Positions 1 through 5,998 of a stretch of 7,142 nucleotides of DNA are shown piece after piece. Under the pieces are notes generated by a model. It searched no databases. It worked only from the letters and a program-made list of their open reading frames with translations, and had not been told where the DNA came from. Position 1 is the stretch's first letter. The number at the start of each line of letters is the position of its first letter. Source of the stretch: an uncultured Pseudomonadota bacterium (GTDB lineage: Bacteria; Lernaellota; Lernaellaia; Lernaellales; Lernaellaceae); assembly GCA_937967875.1 (NCBI GenBank), contig CALBTQ010000562.1:1-7142 (forward strand), read 5' to 3'. The position numbers and the translations under genes were made by a program.

Positions 1-1
1 G

Positions 2-205
2 GGGATGTGGGCGCTGATGATCGTCGTCCTCGCCGCCCTGGTGATCGCCGCCCGCCAACTGTATATCCGCTTCAAGATGCGCCGCCGGGAGTTGGCCGCC
101 CCGGATTTCGTCAGCGCGCTGACCGAGCCGGTGCTTATCGCCTTCGCCCTGCGCATGTTCGAGGTGTACGTCTCCTTTGGCGGGAAGACGAGCTGCTGTT
201 TTTGA
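2..205 (+). CDS. C-terminal part (or short whole) of a single-pass membrane protein, cut by window edge
   Basis: The frame is open from the first base of the window to a TGA at 203-205. Its codons strongly prefer G or C in third position up to about base 180, which supports real coding. Counting from the ATG at base 5, residues 1-18 form a hydrophobic helix rich in Val, Ala, Ile and Leu. A basic cluster (RFKMRRRE) follows, so the downstream tail is probably cytoplasmic by the positive-inside rule. The ATG at 5 could be the start, but no upstream sequence is available to show a ribosome site, so this is more likely the 3' end of a longer gene. The last residues (KTSCCF) look atypical and the other frames stay open further, to 243 and about 270, so a frameshift near base 180 is possible. 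I do not recognise a family and assign no function. Confidence 0.5.
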   Translation, partial: GMWALMIVVLAALVIAARQLYIRFKMRRRELAAPDFVSALTEPVLIAFALRMFEVYVSFGGKTSCCF

Positions 206-239
206 ATATCATTCCGCTTTTGCCGGTTCCCGTTTCCGC

Positions 240-269
240 TTGACCGTGATTAAACCCGCATGTTACTAG
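240..269 (+). promoter_or_regulatory. Candidate sigma-70-type promoter for the beta-propeller gene
   Basis: TTGACC at 240-245 matches five of six bases of a -35 box. After an 18-base spacer comes TACTAG at 264-269, a weak -10 box matching three of six bases. It is preceded by TG at 261-262 in the extended -10 position. Transcription would begin near 276, leaving a short leader before the ATG at 299. If correct, the in-frame ATG at 260 lies upstream of the transcript and cannot be the start. Confidence 0.4.
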
Positions 270-286
270 GGGCAACCAATTATCGC

Positions 287-290
287 GGAG
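287..290 (+). promoter_or_regulatory. Ribosome binding site that decides the start at 299
   Basis: GGAG lies eight bases before the ATG at 299. The earlier in-frame ATG at 260 has no comparable purine-rich site and would put 13 extra, partly charged residues in front of the signal peptide. Confidence 0.65.
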
Positions 291-298
291 GCGAGCGG

Positions 299-1870
299 AT
301 GCGTTTTTCGATCATCACCGTGCCGGCAACGTTGCTGATTATCCTGACCTTGGCGGCTCCCCTGTGGGCGCAGGAGGTGGATTGGGTAGCGCGCTTCGAT
401 GGCGGCGGCACGGTCAACGACATCGCGCTGGCCATGGCCGCCGACGCGTCCGGCAACGTCTACGTCGCCGGCTATTCCTACGGTCCCACCGGTGACGACG
501 ACGTGCGCTTGGTGAAATTCTCCGCCGCCGGCGAGTTCCTTTGGACGCAAGTCTTCAGCGGCGGCTTCGGCTGGGACGATGCGCGCGACTTGCACGTCGC
601 CGCCGACGGCACGGTCACCATCGTCGGTTTCACGACCACCGAAACAGACTGGGACGCACTGATCGCCCAGTATGCGCCCGACGGCACGCTTAACTGGCTG
701 ACCACCTGGGACGGCAGCGGCATCGACGACGGCAAGGCCGTTGCGGTGGACGATGCCGGCTACATCTACGTGGCGATCGAATCCGACGGACCGGACCTTT
801 CCGACGACATCGTCACCATGCGCCTGACGCCCGCGGGCGAGATCGATTGGGTGCAGCGCTATGCGGGCGCGGGCGGTTGGAACGACGTGGCCGCCGACAT
901 CGCCGTAACGGGGGCAGGCGTGGCTACCGTTACCGGCACGGCGCGCGACGCGACCTTCGATCTGATCGCGCTGCAGTACGAATCCAACGGCATGCTGCGC
1001 TGGAGCGATAAATACGATCCGCTCGGCTATTCTTATGAAATCGGCGTCCACGTGGCGTTGGACGACGCGGGCCGCGCCTATATCGTCGGCAGCGAACTGA
1101 CCGCCGAAGGCACCAACGACATCTGCGTGTTGTGTTATGAAACCAACGGCACGCGCGCCTGGGTGCGCACCTTCGACGGCGATCCGGATACCTACGACGA
1201 CGGCATTTCGCTCGCGCTCGGCGACGATCTGGTCGTCGTGACCGGCTGCTCGGAAGTCAGCACCAACGATCGCGACGTGCGCACGATCGCCTTCGACATG
1301 AGCGGCAACCAATTGTGGACCGACCGCTTCGCCGGGCCGATGATTCGCGGCGACGATTGCGGCGAGGTCGCCTTGATCCACGATGACGGCTTGATCACCG
1401 TGGTCGCCACCTCCGACAGCCTGCTGTACGAAGAGGACTTCCTTACCCTGCGCTACACCGCCGACGGAGATCTTGTGTGGAGCGCCCGCTACAACGGGCC
1501 GGGCAACCGCACGGACGAAGCGACCGGTGGCGTTGTGCTGCCCAACGGCGCAGTGTTGGTCGGCGGCGTCTCGCCCGATGTCACGGTCGATTTCGCCGTC
1601 GTCAAGTATGCCGGCAACGGCGGCGACGACGATACCGTCGATGACGATACCGTCGACGACGACACCACTGATGACGATACCGTCGACGACGACACCACTG
1701 ATGACGACACCGTCGACGACGACACCGTCGACGACGACACTGCCGACGACGATACCGACGATGACACGTCCGACGACGATACCGACGACGATACTGCTGA
1801 CGATGACGAAGATGATGACGATGCGGCGTCGGATGACGACGACGATGATGATGATGGCTGCGGCTGCTGA
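299..1870 (+). CDS. Exported SBBP-type beta-propeller protein with Asp-rich C-terminal tail ending in GCGC
   Basis: Encodes 523 residues. Residues 1-24 are a signal peptide: Met-Arg, a hydrophobic core, then a likely cut after the Ala of LWA at 22-24. Residues 26-441 contain eight diverged copies of a roughly 50-residue unit. The pattern is Gly-X-hydrophobic-X-Val-Gly, then an Asp, a hydrophobic strand ending in Lys/Arg/Gln-Phe/Tyr, Gly, and finally Trp-X-X-X-Phe/Tyr-X-Gly. It resembles SBBP or delta-60 beta-propeller repeats. The eighth unit lacks its last strand, and residues 27-36 (DWVARFDGGG) match that missing strand, so the ring probably closes as an eight-bladed propeller. Residues 443-519 are almost entirely Asp with Thr-Val, Thr-Thr or Thr-Ala steps. 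The protein ends Gly-Cys-Gly-Cys (520-523), with no membrane helix or basic tail after it. Such propellers are usually extracytoplasmic binding or scaffold proteins; no catalytic residues are evident and the ligand is unknown. The gene converges on the next one with a 49-base gap. Confidence 0.88.
   Translation: MRFSIITVPATLLIILTLAAPLWAQEVDWVARFDGGGTVNDIALAMAADASGNVYVAGYSYGPTGDDDVRLVKFSAAGEFLWTQVFSGGFGWDDARDLHVAADGTVTIVGFTTTETDWDALIAQYAPDGTLNWLTTWDGSGIDDGKAVAVDDAGYIYVAIESDGPDLSDDIVTMRLTPAGEIDWVQRYAGAGGWNDVAADIAVTGAGVATVTGTARDATFDLIALQYESNGMLRWSDKYDPLGYSYEIGVHVALDDAGRAYIVGSELTAEGTNDICVLCYETNGTRAWVRTFDGDPDTYDDGISLALGDDLVVVTGCSEVSTNDRDVRTIAFDMSGNQLWTDRFAGPMIRGDDCGEVALIHDDGLITVVATSDSLLYEEDFLTLRYTADGDLVWSARYNGPGNRTDEATGGVVLPNGAVLVGGVSPDVTVDFAVVKYAGNGGDDDTVDDDTVDDDTTDDDTVDDDTTDDDTVDDDTVDDDTADDDTDDDTSDDDTDDDTADDDEDDDDAASDDDDDDDDGCGC
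1625..1855 (+). repeat. 15-bp coding tandem repeat for the DDDTx tail
   Basis: A coding minisatellite whose basic unit is 15 bp (Asp-Asp-Asp-Thr-X, with X = Val, Thr, Ala, Asp or Ser). Toward the 3' end it degenerates to near-pure Asp. Positions 1651-1680 and 1681-1710 are a 30-bp tandem pair differing only at the eighth base of the last decamer (T at 1678, C at 1708), which indicates a recent duplication. Elsewhere Asp and Thr codons vary synonymously. Confidence 0.9.
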
Positions 1871-1919
1871 AAAAATTATGGCCTAACGCGCATAGACACA
1901 ACCGTTCGAAGCAGGGCGG

Positions 1920-4085
1920 TTACGCTCGGCGGCGATTGAACAAATAGGCCGCCAGGGACACAGCCACTGCCAACAACGCCAGCATGCGAATGCCGGTGAC
2001 GAAGGACAATCCTTCCAAAAAGCCGCCGAAAATGGCGCCCAGAAAGTTCGAGCCCAACGCATCGGCCGCACTGTCGGCCTGGCCGAAGTTGGTTGCGAAA
2101 ATGATGCACGCGAAAATCAGCGGAATGGTCAGCAGTACGCCCGAGGTCACGCCGCGCGCCAATTGATTGCCGAACAGCAGCGTATCCAGCGGCAGCGCAT
2201 ACACCGCCAGCAGGGAAACGAAGAGCGCCACGTAATAGGGCGTCAGACTGCGGATGCGCACTTTAATCACCCAGGCGTTCGCCGCGAGAATCATCACGTG
2301 AACGCCGGCGATGACGAAGGTGTTGACCACCCAGGTCGTTCCGAACAGCAACATCAGCTTGCTGATCAGGTGCACCTCGAACAATAAAAACGCTGCCCCG
2401 AGGAAGAAAAATTCTCCGTCCATCCGCCGCCGGTCGCGCCAGGCCAGCAAACCGCTGAGCACCGTAAGCAACAACAGGGAAAAGGTGACGAGCAGATGGA
2501 GCGTCGGTATTTTCCGCGCGCGCAGCCACAGGTACGGCCAATCGTCCGACGTCGGCTCCAGTTCGCTGCTGAAATCGTTTTTCCGCGCGGCGACGTACCG
2601 GCGAAGTTGTTCGTCGTTCTGCAGCGCCCCCACCAGGGTCGCCAAATCGCCGGCGACGAACACCACGCCGCCGGTGCCTTGGTAAAATGGATTGAAGCAC
2701 AAAAACGACAGCGGCCATTCGCCGAAGGCAATGTGCATGCTCTGCGCGATGCGCTGCCCGATCCAGGGGCGGGTGAAACCGAAGGCCATCACCACCAGCC
2801 CGCCCGGTTTGAGCAGCCGGCGGGCTTCGGCGAAACTCTCTTTCGTATACACGTAGTTGTCCAGGCTGACGTTGGAAAAATTTGACGAGAGCGTGTGCGA
2901 ATCCAGCAGGCCGTAGATGATCAAATCGTAACGCCCGGTTGTCTTTTTGAAAAAGGCCCGGGCATCGTCGATCACCGCCGTGACGCGCGGCGAGTCGTAA
3001 GGTTTTTCCGGGTGTTGGTCGCGTCCGAACTTGTATATTCCCGGATCGATCTCCACCGCGGTGATGTGCGCGTCGGTGTTGCGCAAGGCCCCGGCGACGT
3101 CGTTGCCCGTGCCGGCGCCGACGATCAATATCTCTTGGGGATTGGCGACGAAACGGTATGGAATGTCGTAATAATTATAACGCAGCATGACCGGGTCCTG
3201 CGGAAACATCGCCCGGTGCTTTTCGATATACTCCGGCGAAAGATCGAAAATGAACTGGTAGAAGGTGTTGTTGACGTTGATCACCGAAAAATTCAGCGGA
3301 TCGGCCGTGCTTGGCGCAGCCAGCTGATACTGCCGGTACACCAGCTTTTGATACGGGCTCCAACGAACCTGTGCGGGCGAATTGGCCACGGCTTGTTGAT
3401 CGCCCGCCTGCAACATGACGGCATTCGGCGCATCGGGACGCGCGACGATTATGCACAAAAGAACGGCGGTCAACAGGGTGAAAAACAATTGCCGGCGTTC
3501 GGATAAAACGGCCGGCGTGAGCAAGAGCACGCCGACCAGCAACCACCAATGCGGGGCCAGCGATAAAAACGACAGCAAGGTGAACAGCAAAATGCCCAGC
3601 AGGCTGCCCACCACGTTGATCGTGTAAGCGCGGATGCGTTGCGGCACCGCATCGAACATCGTCCCCAGGGCCTGCCCGATGGGAATGAACATCGCAACGA
3701 CCATCCCGAACATCAGCAGCAACAGACCCAGGCCGAGCAACACCCGGGAAAGCTCGAGCGAGTTCTTCATCCAGCCCCAGAAAAAAAAATCGTCGAACGA
3801 AAGCAGTGCAGTCAGATGCGAGAAAGGCAATTTTTCCGGCGGAACGAAGGGCATGCGCAACGACAAAACCAGCAACCACAGGACGATCAAGCTGATCCAC
3901 ATGCTCTTGTAACGGCGCGCGGTGGCATAGCCGATGCCCAATCCCAGAAAACAGGCGATTAAGGCCATGTTCTTGAAGTAGGCGAACACGCGAATTTCCG
4001 TGGAAATCCAGCGAATGATCAGCAATTCCAAAAACAGCGAGCCCAGACTCAATAAAAACAGGTTGCGTTCAACCGTTCTATTCAT
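1920..4085 (-). CDS. Polytopic membrane protein with an embedded spermidine-synthase-like SAM-binding domain
   Basis: Encodes 721 residues. About seven hydrophobic helices occupy residues 8-215 and a further six or seven occupy 527-716. Between them, residues about 240-520 form a soluble Rossmann-type domain. It carries the SAM-binding loop VGAGTGNDV (322-330), the acidic strand end VEID (344-347), an Asp-Asp-Ala-Arg segment (373-376), a YDLII strand (386-390) and LKPGGLVVM (425-433). This order matches the polyamine aminopropyltransferase / methyltransferase fold, and the overall plan matches proteins often labelled 'fused MFS/spermidine synthase'. The typical synthase motif, ISDCTDP in E. 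coli SpeE by memory, appears here as IYGLLDS (390-396). The usual catalytic Asp is therefore apparently Gly, and true spermidine synthesis is doubtful. DDWPYLW (514-520) follows the domain, a motif I associate with this family. The start has a modest ribosome site, AGAGGG (complement of 4089-4094), close to the ATG. The gene is divergent from the lipoprotein gene. The substrate is unknown. Confidence 0.85.
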   Translation of the reverse strand: MNRTVERNLFLLSLGSLFLELLIIRWISTEIRVFAYFKNMALIACFLGLGIGYATARRYKSMWISLIVLWLLVLSLRMPFVPPEKLPFSHLTALLSFDDFFFWGWMKNSLELSRVLLGLGLLLLMFGMVVAMFIPIGQALGTMFDAVPQRIRAYTINVVGSLLGILLFTLLSFLSLAPHWWLLVGVLLLTPAVLSERRQLFFTLLTAVLLCIIVARPDAPNAVMLQAGDQQAVANSPAQVRWSPYQKLVYRQYQLAAPSTADPLNFSVINVNNTFYQFIFDLSPEYIEKHRAMFPQDPVMLRYNYYDIPYRFVANPQEILIVGAGTGNDVAGALRNTDAHITAVEIDPGIYKFGRDQHPEKPYDSPRVTAVIDDARAFFKKTTGRYDLIIYGLLDSHTLSSNFSNVSLDNYVYTKESFAEARRLLKPGGLVVMAFGFTRPWIGQRIAQSMHIAFGEWPLSFLCFNPFYQGTGGVVFVAGDLATLVGALQNDEQLRRYVAARKNDFSSELEPTSDDWPYLWLRARKIPTLHLLVTFSLLLLTVLSGLLAWRDRRRMDGEFFFLGAAFLLFEVHLISKLMLLFGTTWVVNTFVIAGVHVMILAANAWVIKVRIRSLTPYYVALFVSLLAVYALPLDTLLFGNQLARGVTSGVLLTIPLIFACIIFATNFGQADSAADALGSNFLGAIFGGFLEGLSFVTGIRMLALLAVAVSLAAYLFNRRRA

Positions 4086-4144
4086 GTGCCCTCTTAATTA
4101 TTTCGTTCCGCCCGAAAGATGGTTTCGATTGTGAATTGAATTGG

Positions 4145-4173
4145 ATAGTATTGGTTTATCGTACGCCATGCAA
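4145..4173 (-). promoter_or_regulatory. Candidate promoter for the membrane SAM-domain gene
   Basis: Read on the minus strand, TTGCAT (complement of 4168-4173) and TACTAT (complement of 4145-4150) are separated by exactly 17 bases. They match three of six -35 bases and four of six -10 bases. Transcription would start near 4138, leaving a leader of about 50 bases before the ATG at 4085. Confidence 0.45.
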
Positions 4174-4200
4174 ACGTTTCGTGACCACAGCGGAAAAAGC

Positions 4201-4216
4201 ACACAACCAGTTGTGT
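4201..4216. promoter_or_regulatory. Perfect inverted repeat, candidate operator between divergent genes
   Basis: ACACAAC-CA-GTTGTGT is a perfect 7-bp inverted repeat with a 2-base centre. It ends at the base immediately before the TATAAT box at 4217, so it lies where the promoter spacer would be. A dimeric regulator bound here would block or reshape RNA polymerase binding for the lipoprotein gene. The site is also about 60-80 bases upstream of the presumed start of the divergent transcript, a plausible activator position. The cognate regulator is not in the window. The repeat is short enough that chance remains possible. Confidence 0.4.
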
Positions 4217-4222
4217 TATAAT
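4214..4222 (+). promoter_or_regulatory. Extended -10 promoter of the lipoprotein gene
   Basis: TATAAT at 4217-4222 is a perfect -10 consensus preceded by TGT at 4214-4216, the extended -10 form. No good -35 box lies 16-18 bases upstream: the stretch at 4194-4199 is AAAAAG. The extended element could compensate, or an activator may be needed. Transcription would start near 4229, leaving a leader of about 30 bases with the ribosome site GGAAGGA at 4248-4254, six bases before the ATG. Confidence 0.55.
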
Positions 4223-4260
4223 ACCTGCTGCTCCCATGGCCGGAAAAGGAAGGACGCGAT

Positions 4261-5847
4261 ATGAAAACGCTCGTGCGGTTGCTGGTTCTTTTGCTTGCTT
4301 TTGTGTTGGTCGCTTCTTGCGGCGGCGACGATGACGACAACGACAACGACGATGCCGTCGACACCGACGACGATACGTCCGATGACGATATGTCCGACGA
4401 CGATACGTCCGACGACGACACCGGCGATGACGATACGCTCGATGACGATACGACCGACGACGACACCGCCGACGACGATGTCGTGGCCGACGATTACCTG
4501 GCGCCCTGGCCGCAACAGAACATCGAACCGCAAACCTACAACGAAACGGTCGACCCCGGTCCGTTGCGGCAAAAGGCCGTCGCCTACGATCAGTGGCACC
4601 TGGACAATCATCAGCCCTATCACGGCGGCACGGTCGGCACGCGCTACACCGACGCTGCGCGCACGACGGTCTCCCATTATTTCGACTGGAACGATAGCTG
4701 CGAATGGACCGGCCTCTACCTGGGCAGCCAGGCGATGCGCTATCACGTTACCGGCGACGCGCAGGCGAAAATCAACGCGATCCGCGTGGTCGAATACCTT
4801 TCGGGCAATCTGCACATCACCGATACCGACGGTTTCATATCGCGTTACTGGGCCGAACAGGATTCGCTGATCTACGACGGCGACGAATGGTGCGACGGCG
4901 AGGAACGCTGCCACCGCATCGAGGACGGCGAGTACGCCGGCAATTGGTGGTGGGGCGAAACCAGCCGCGACATGTACAACGGTTGGTTTTTCGGCATGTC
5001 GCTGGCCTACGACCTGGTCGACGATGAGGACATGCGCGACATCATCCGCGCCGACGTGCTGCATGTGTTGACCGTGCTCATGAGCCAGCACTGGTATATC
5101 CTCAATGAGATCGGCGTGCCCACTGATTCCGCGCCCAACGTCATGGCCCCGTTCCGCTTCGCCTGGCTGACGATCGGCTATCACATCACCGGCGACGCGG
5201 CGGTCAAAGCGGAACTGCAAAAGTGGCTGAAAAACGCCAACCGCACGACGCTGCGCCTGTCGAGCATCTCGTTCATGAACCGCTACACGCAGTACTTCGG
5301 CAGTTGCCTGGCGCACGAATACTGGTACAACCTGCTGCGCCTGGGCCGCGCCTACTTCAGCGAGGACGACGTGGCCTTCATCATCAGCCTGTTCGAAACG
5401 CAGACGCACACCTACACGCGCTTGTCGCACAATCCCTGGTTCAACGGCGTGTACATGGGGCAGGGCGGCTACGAGCCGGCCAAGGACGATCCGTACCAGG
5501 AGCAACTCGAAGAGGACCTGACCACTTTCCGCGACGCGCCCAACGATCGCTATTATCTGCCCGCGCGCGATCCGAGCACCTACACCCTCGATCCGTTGTC
5601 GGTGTTTCTGCACGATTTGATGGAGCAGTTCCCGTTCCTGCAGGAGATTATGGGCAACGTCGACTACCAGGCGCTCGAAGCCTTCCCGGTCGATCAGCAG
5701 TGCACCACCGATTTTCTCTTTCAGCGCAACCCTTTCGAGATCGAGGAATGCGGCGGCGACGATCCGACCGTGGTCAACCCGGGCGTCGATTATCTGTTGC
5801 CGTATTGGCTGGCCTCCTATCACAAATTCGTGACTAAGGATATGTAA
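4261..5847 (+). CDS. Lipoprotein with Asp-rich tether and large unrecognised, predicted helical domain
   Basis: Encodes 528 residues. Residues 1-19 are a lipoprotein signal peptide, with lipobox LVASC and lipidated Cys20. Gly at +2 favours outer-membrane rather than inner-membrane retention by the E. coli rule. Residues 23-78 are an acidic tether of DDDTx-type units. From about residue 80 there is a globular region rich in aromatic residues, built of what look like amphipathic helices. Prominent segments are DWNDSCEWTGLYLGSQAMRY (142-161), GNWWWGETSRDMYNGWFFG (227-245) and HNPWFNGVYMGQGGYEP (390-406). Two segments ending in His-hydrophobic-Thr-Gly-Asp-Ala (162-167 and 308-313) each sit in a helical context, as expected for repeated helical hairpins. 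This resembles the (alpha/alpha)6 toroids of some polysaccharide lyases and glycosidases, but I cannot assign a family. Six further cysteines (147, 211, 217, 349, 481, 497) suit disulfides in an exported protein. GGAAGGA, six bases upstream, supports the start. Confidence 0.85.
   Translation: MKTLVRLLVLLLAFVLVASCGGDDDDNDNDDAVDTDDDTSDDDMSDDDTSDDDTGDDDTLDDDTTDDDTADDDVVADDYLAPWPQQNIEPQTYNETVDPGPLRQKAVAYDQWHLDNHQPYHGGTVGTRYTDAARTTVSHYFDWNDSCEWTGLYLGSQAMRYHVTGDAQAKINAIRVVEYLSGNLHITDTDGFISRYWAEQDSLIYDGDEWCDGEERCHRIEDGEYAGNWWWGETSRDMYNGWFFGMSLAYDLVDDEDMRDIIRADVLHVLTVLMSQHWYILNEIGVPTDSAPNVMAPFRFAWLTIGYHITGDAAVKAELQKWLKNANRTTLRLSSISFMNRYTQYFGSCLAHEYWYNLLRLGRAYFSEDDVAFIISLFETQTHTYTRLSHNPWFNGVYMGQGGYEPAKDDPYQEQLEEDLTTFRDAPNDRYYLPARDPSTYTLDPLSVFLHDLMEQFPFLQEIMGNVDYQALEAFPVDQQCTTDFLFQRNPFEIEECGGDDPTVVNPGVDYLLPYWLASYHKFVTKDM
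4327..4494 (+). repeat. Coding tandem repeat for the DDDTx tether
   Basis: Encodes residues 23-78 of the lipoprotein as variants of the same 15-bp Asp-Asp-Asp-Thr-X unit found in the beta-propeller gene, here with X = Ser, Gly, Leu, Thr or Ala. Copies differ by synonymous Asp (GAC/GAT) and Thr (ACC/ACG) codons. I see no long near-identical pair like that at 1651-1710. Confidence 0.88.
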
Positions 5848-5986
5848 GCGGCCCGTTCTTTTGCGCTTGCGGTTTTGTTGCGGCCCCATTATCCTCTTGG
5901 GCCAGTGACGCATCGGTGAACACGACATCTCCGAAAAAAATACCCAATATTACGAGTGAGGGAACGGCACGTTGCCCTCGATGTAC

Positions 5987-5992
5987 AAGGAG
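5987..5992 (+). promoter_or_regulatory. Ribosome binding site that decides the start at 5999
   Basis: AAGGAG lies six bases before the ATG at 5999, an ideal spacing. The in-frame ATGs upstream at 5972 and 5981 lack such a site. The family normally begins shortly before a K/R-x-T-x-hydrophobic-x-x-L-F/L-G-I-x-x-P-I segment, as here. Confidence 0.8.
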
Positions 5993-5998
5993 CGATCG

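Noticed and set aside
260..298. Upstream ATG at 260 as the start of the beta-propeller gene
   Set aside because: It lacks a ribosome site, precedes the likely transcription start, and adds residues before an otherwise standard signal peptide.
266..1381. A 371-codon minus-strand open frame opposite the beta-propeller gene
   Set aside because: Codon-bias shadow. The plus-strand frame has a signal peptide, ordered repeats and a ribosome site.
1625..1855. CRISPR array or structural DNA repeat
   Set aside because: The unit is 15 bp without unique spacers and stays exactly in the reading frame, so it is a protein-coding repeat.
1489..1901. Ser-Ser-Ser-Val/Thr, poly-His/Arg and Met/Thr-rich open frames around the repeat
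   Set aside because: They are alternative-frame and antisense readings of the GAC/GAT-rich DDDTx repeat.
1871..1919. Possible bidirectional terminator between the convergent genes (AACCG...CGGTT around 1900-1921)
   Set aside because: The stem is only 5 bp with a 12-base loop and no adjacent T tract. The A-run at 1870-1875 is too far from it to serve the minus-strand gene.
4216..5928. A 570-codon open frame on the minus strand across the whole lipoprotein gene
   Set aside because: It mirrors a well-supported gene with a lipobox and ribosome site. Its protein is rich in Val-Gly-His-Arg runs typical of the antisense of GC-biased codons, with no recognisable domain.
5848..5998. Terminator or regulatory hairpin between the lipoprotein and monooxygenase genes (GGCCC at 5882-5886 with GGGCC at 5899-5903)
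   Set aside because: The stem is 5 bp with a 12-base loop and no T tract. GCGGCCC also occurs at 5848-5854, so the pairing may be a composition effect. The only -10-like sequence (TATTAC at 5948-5953) has no matching -35 box.
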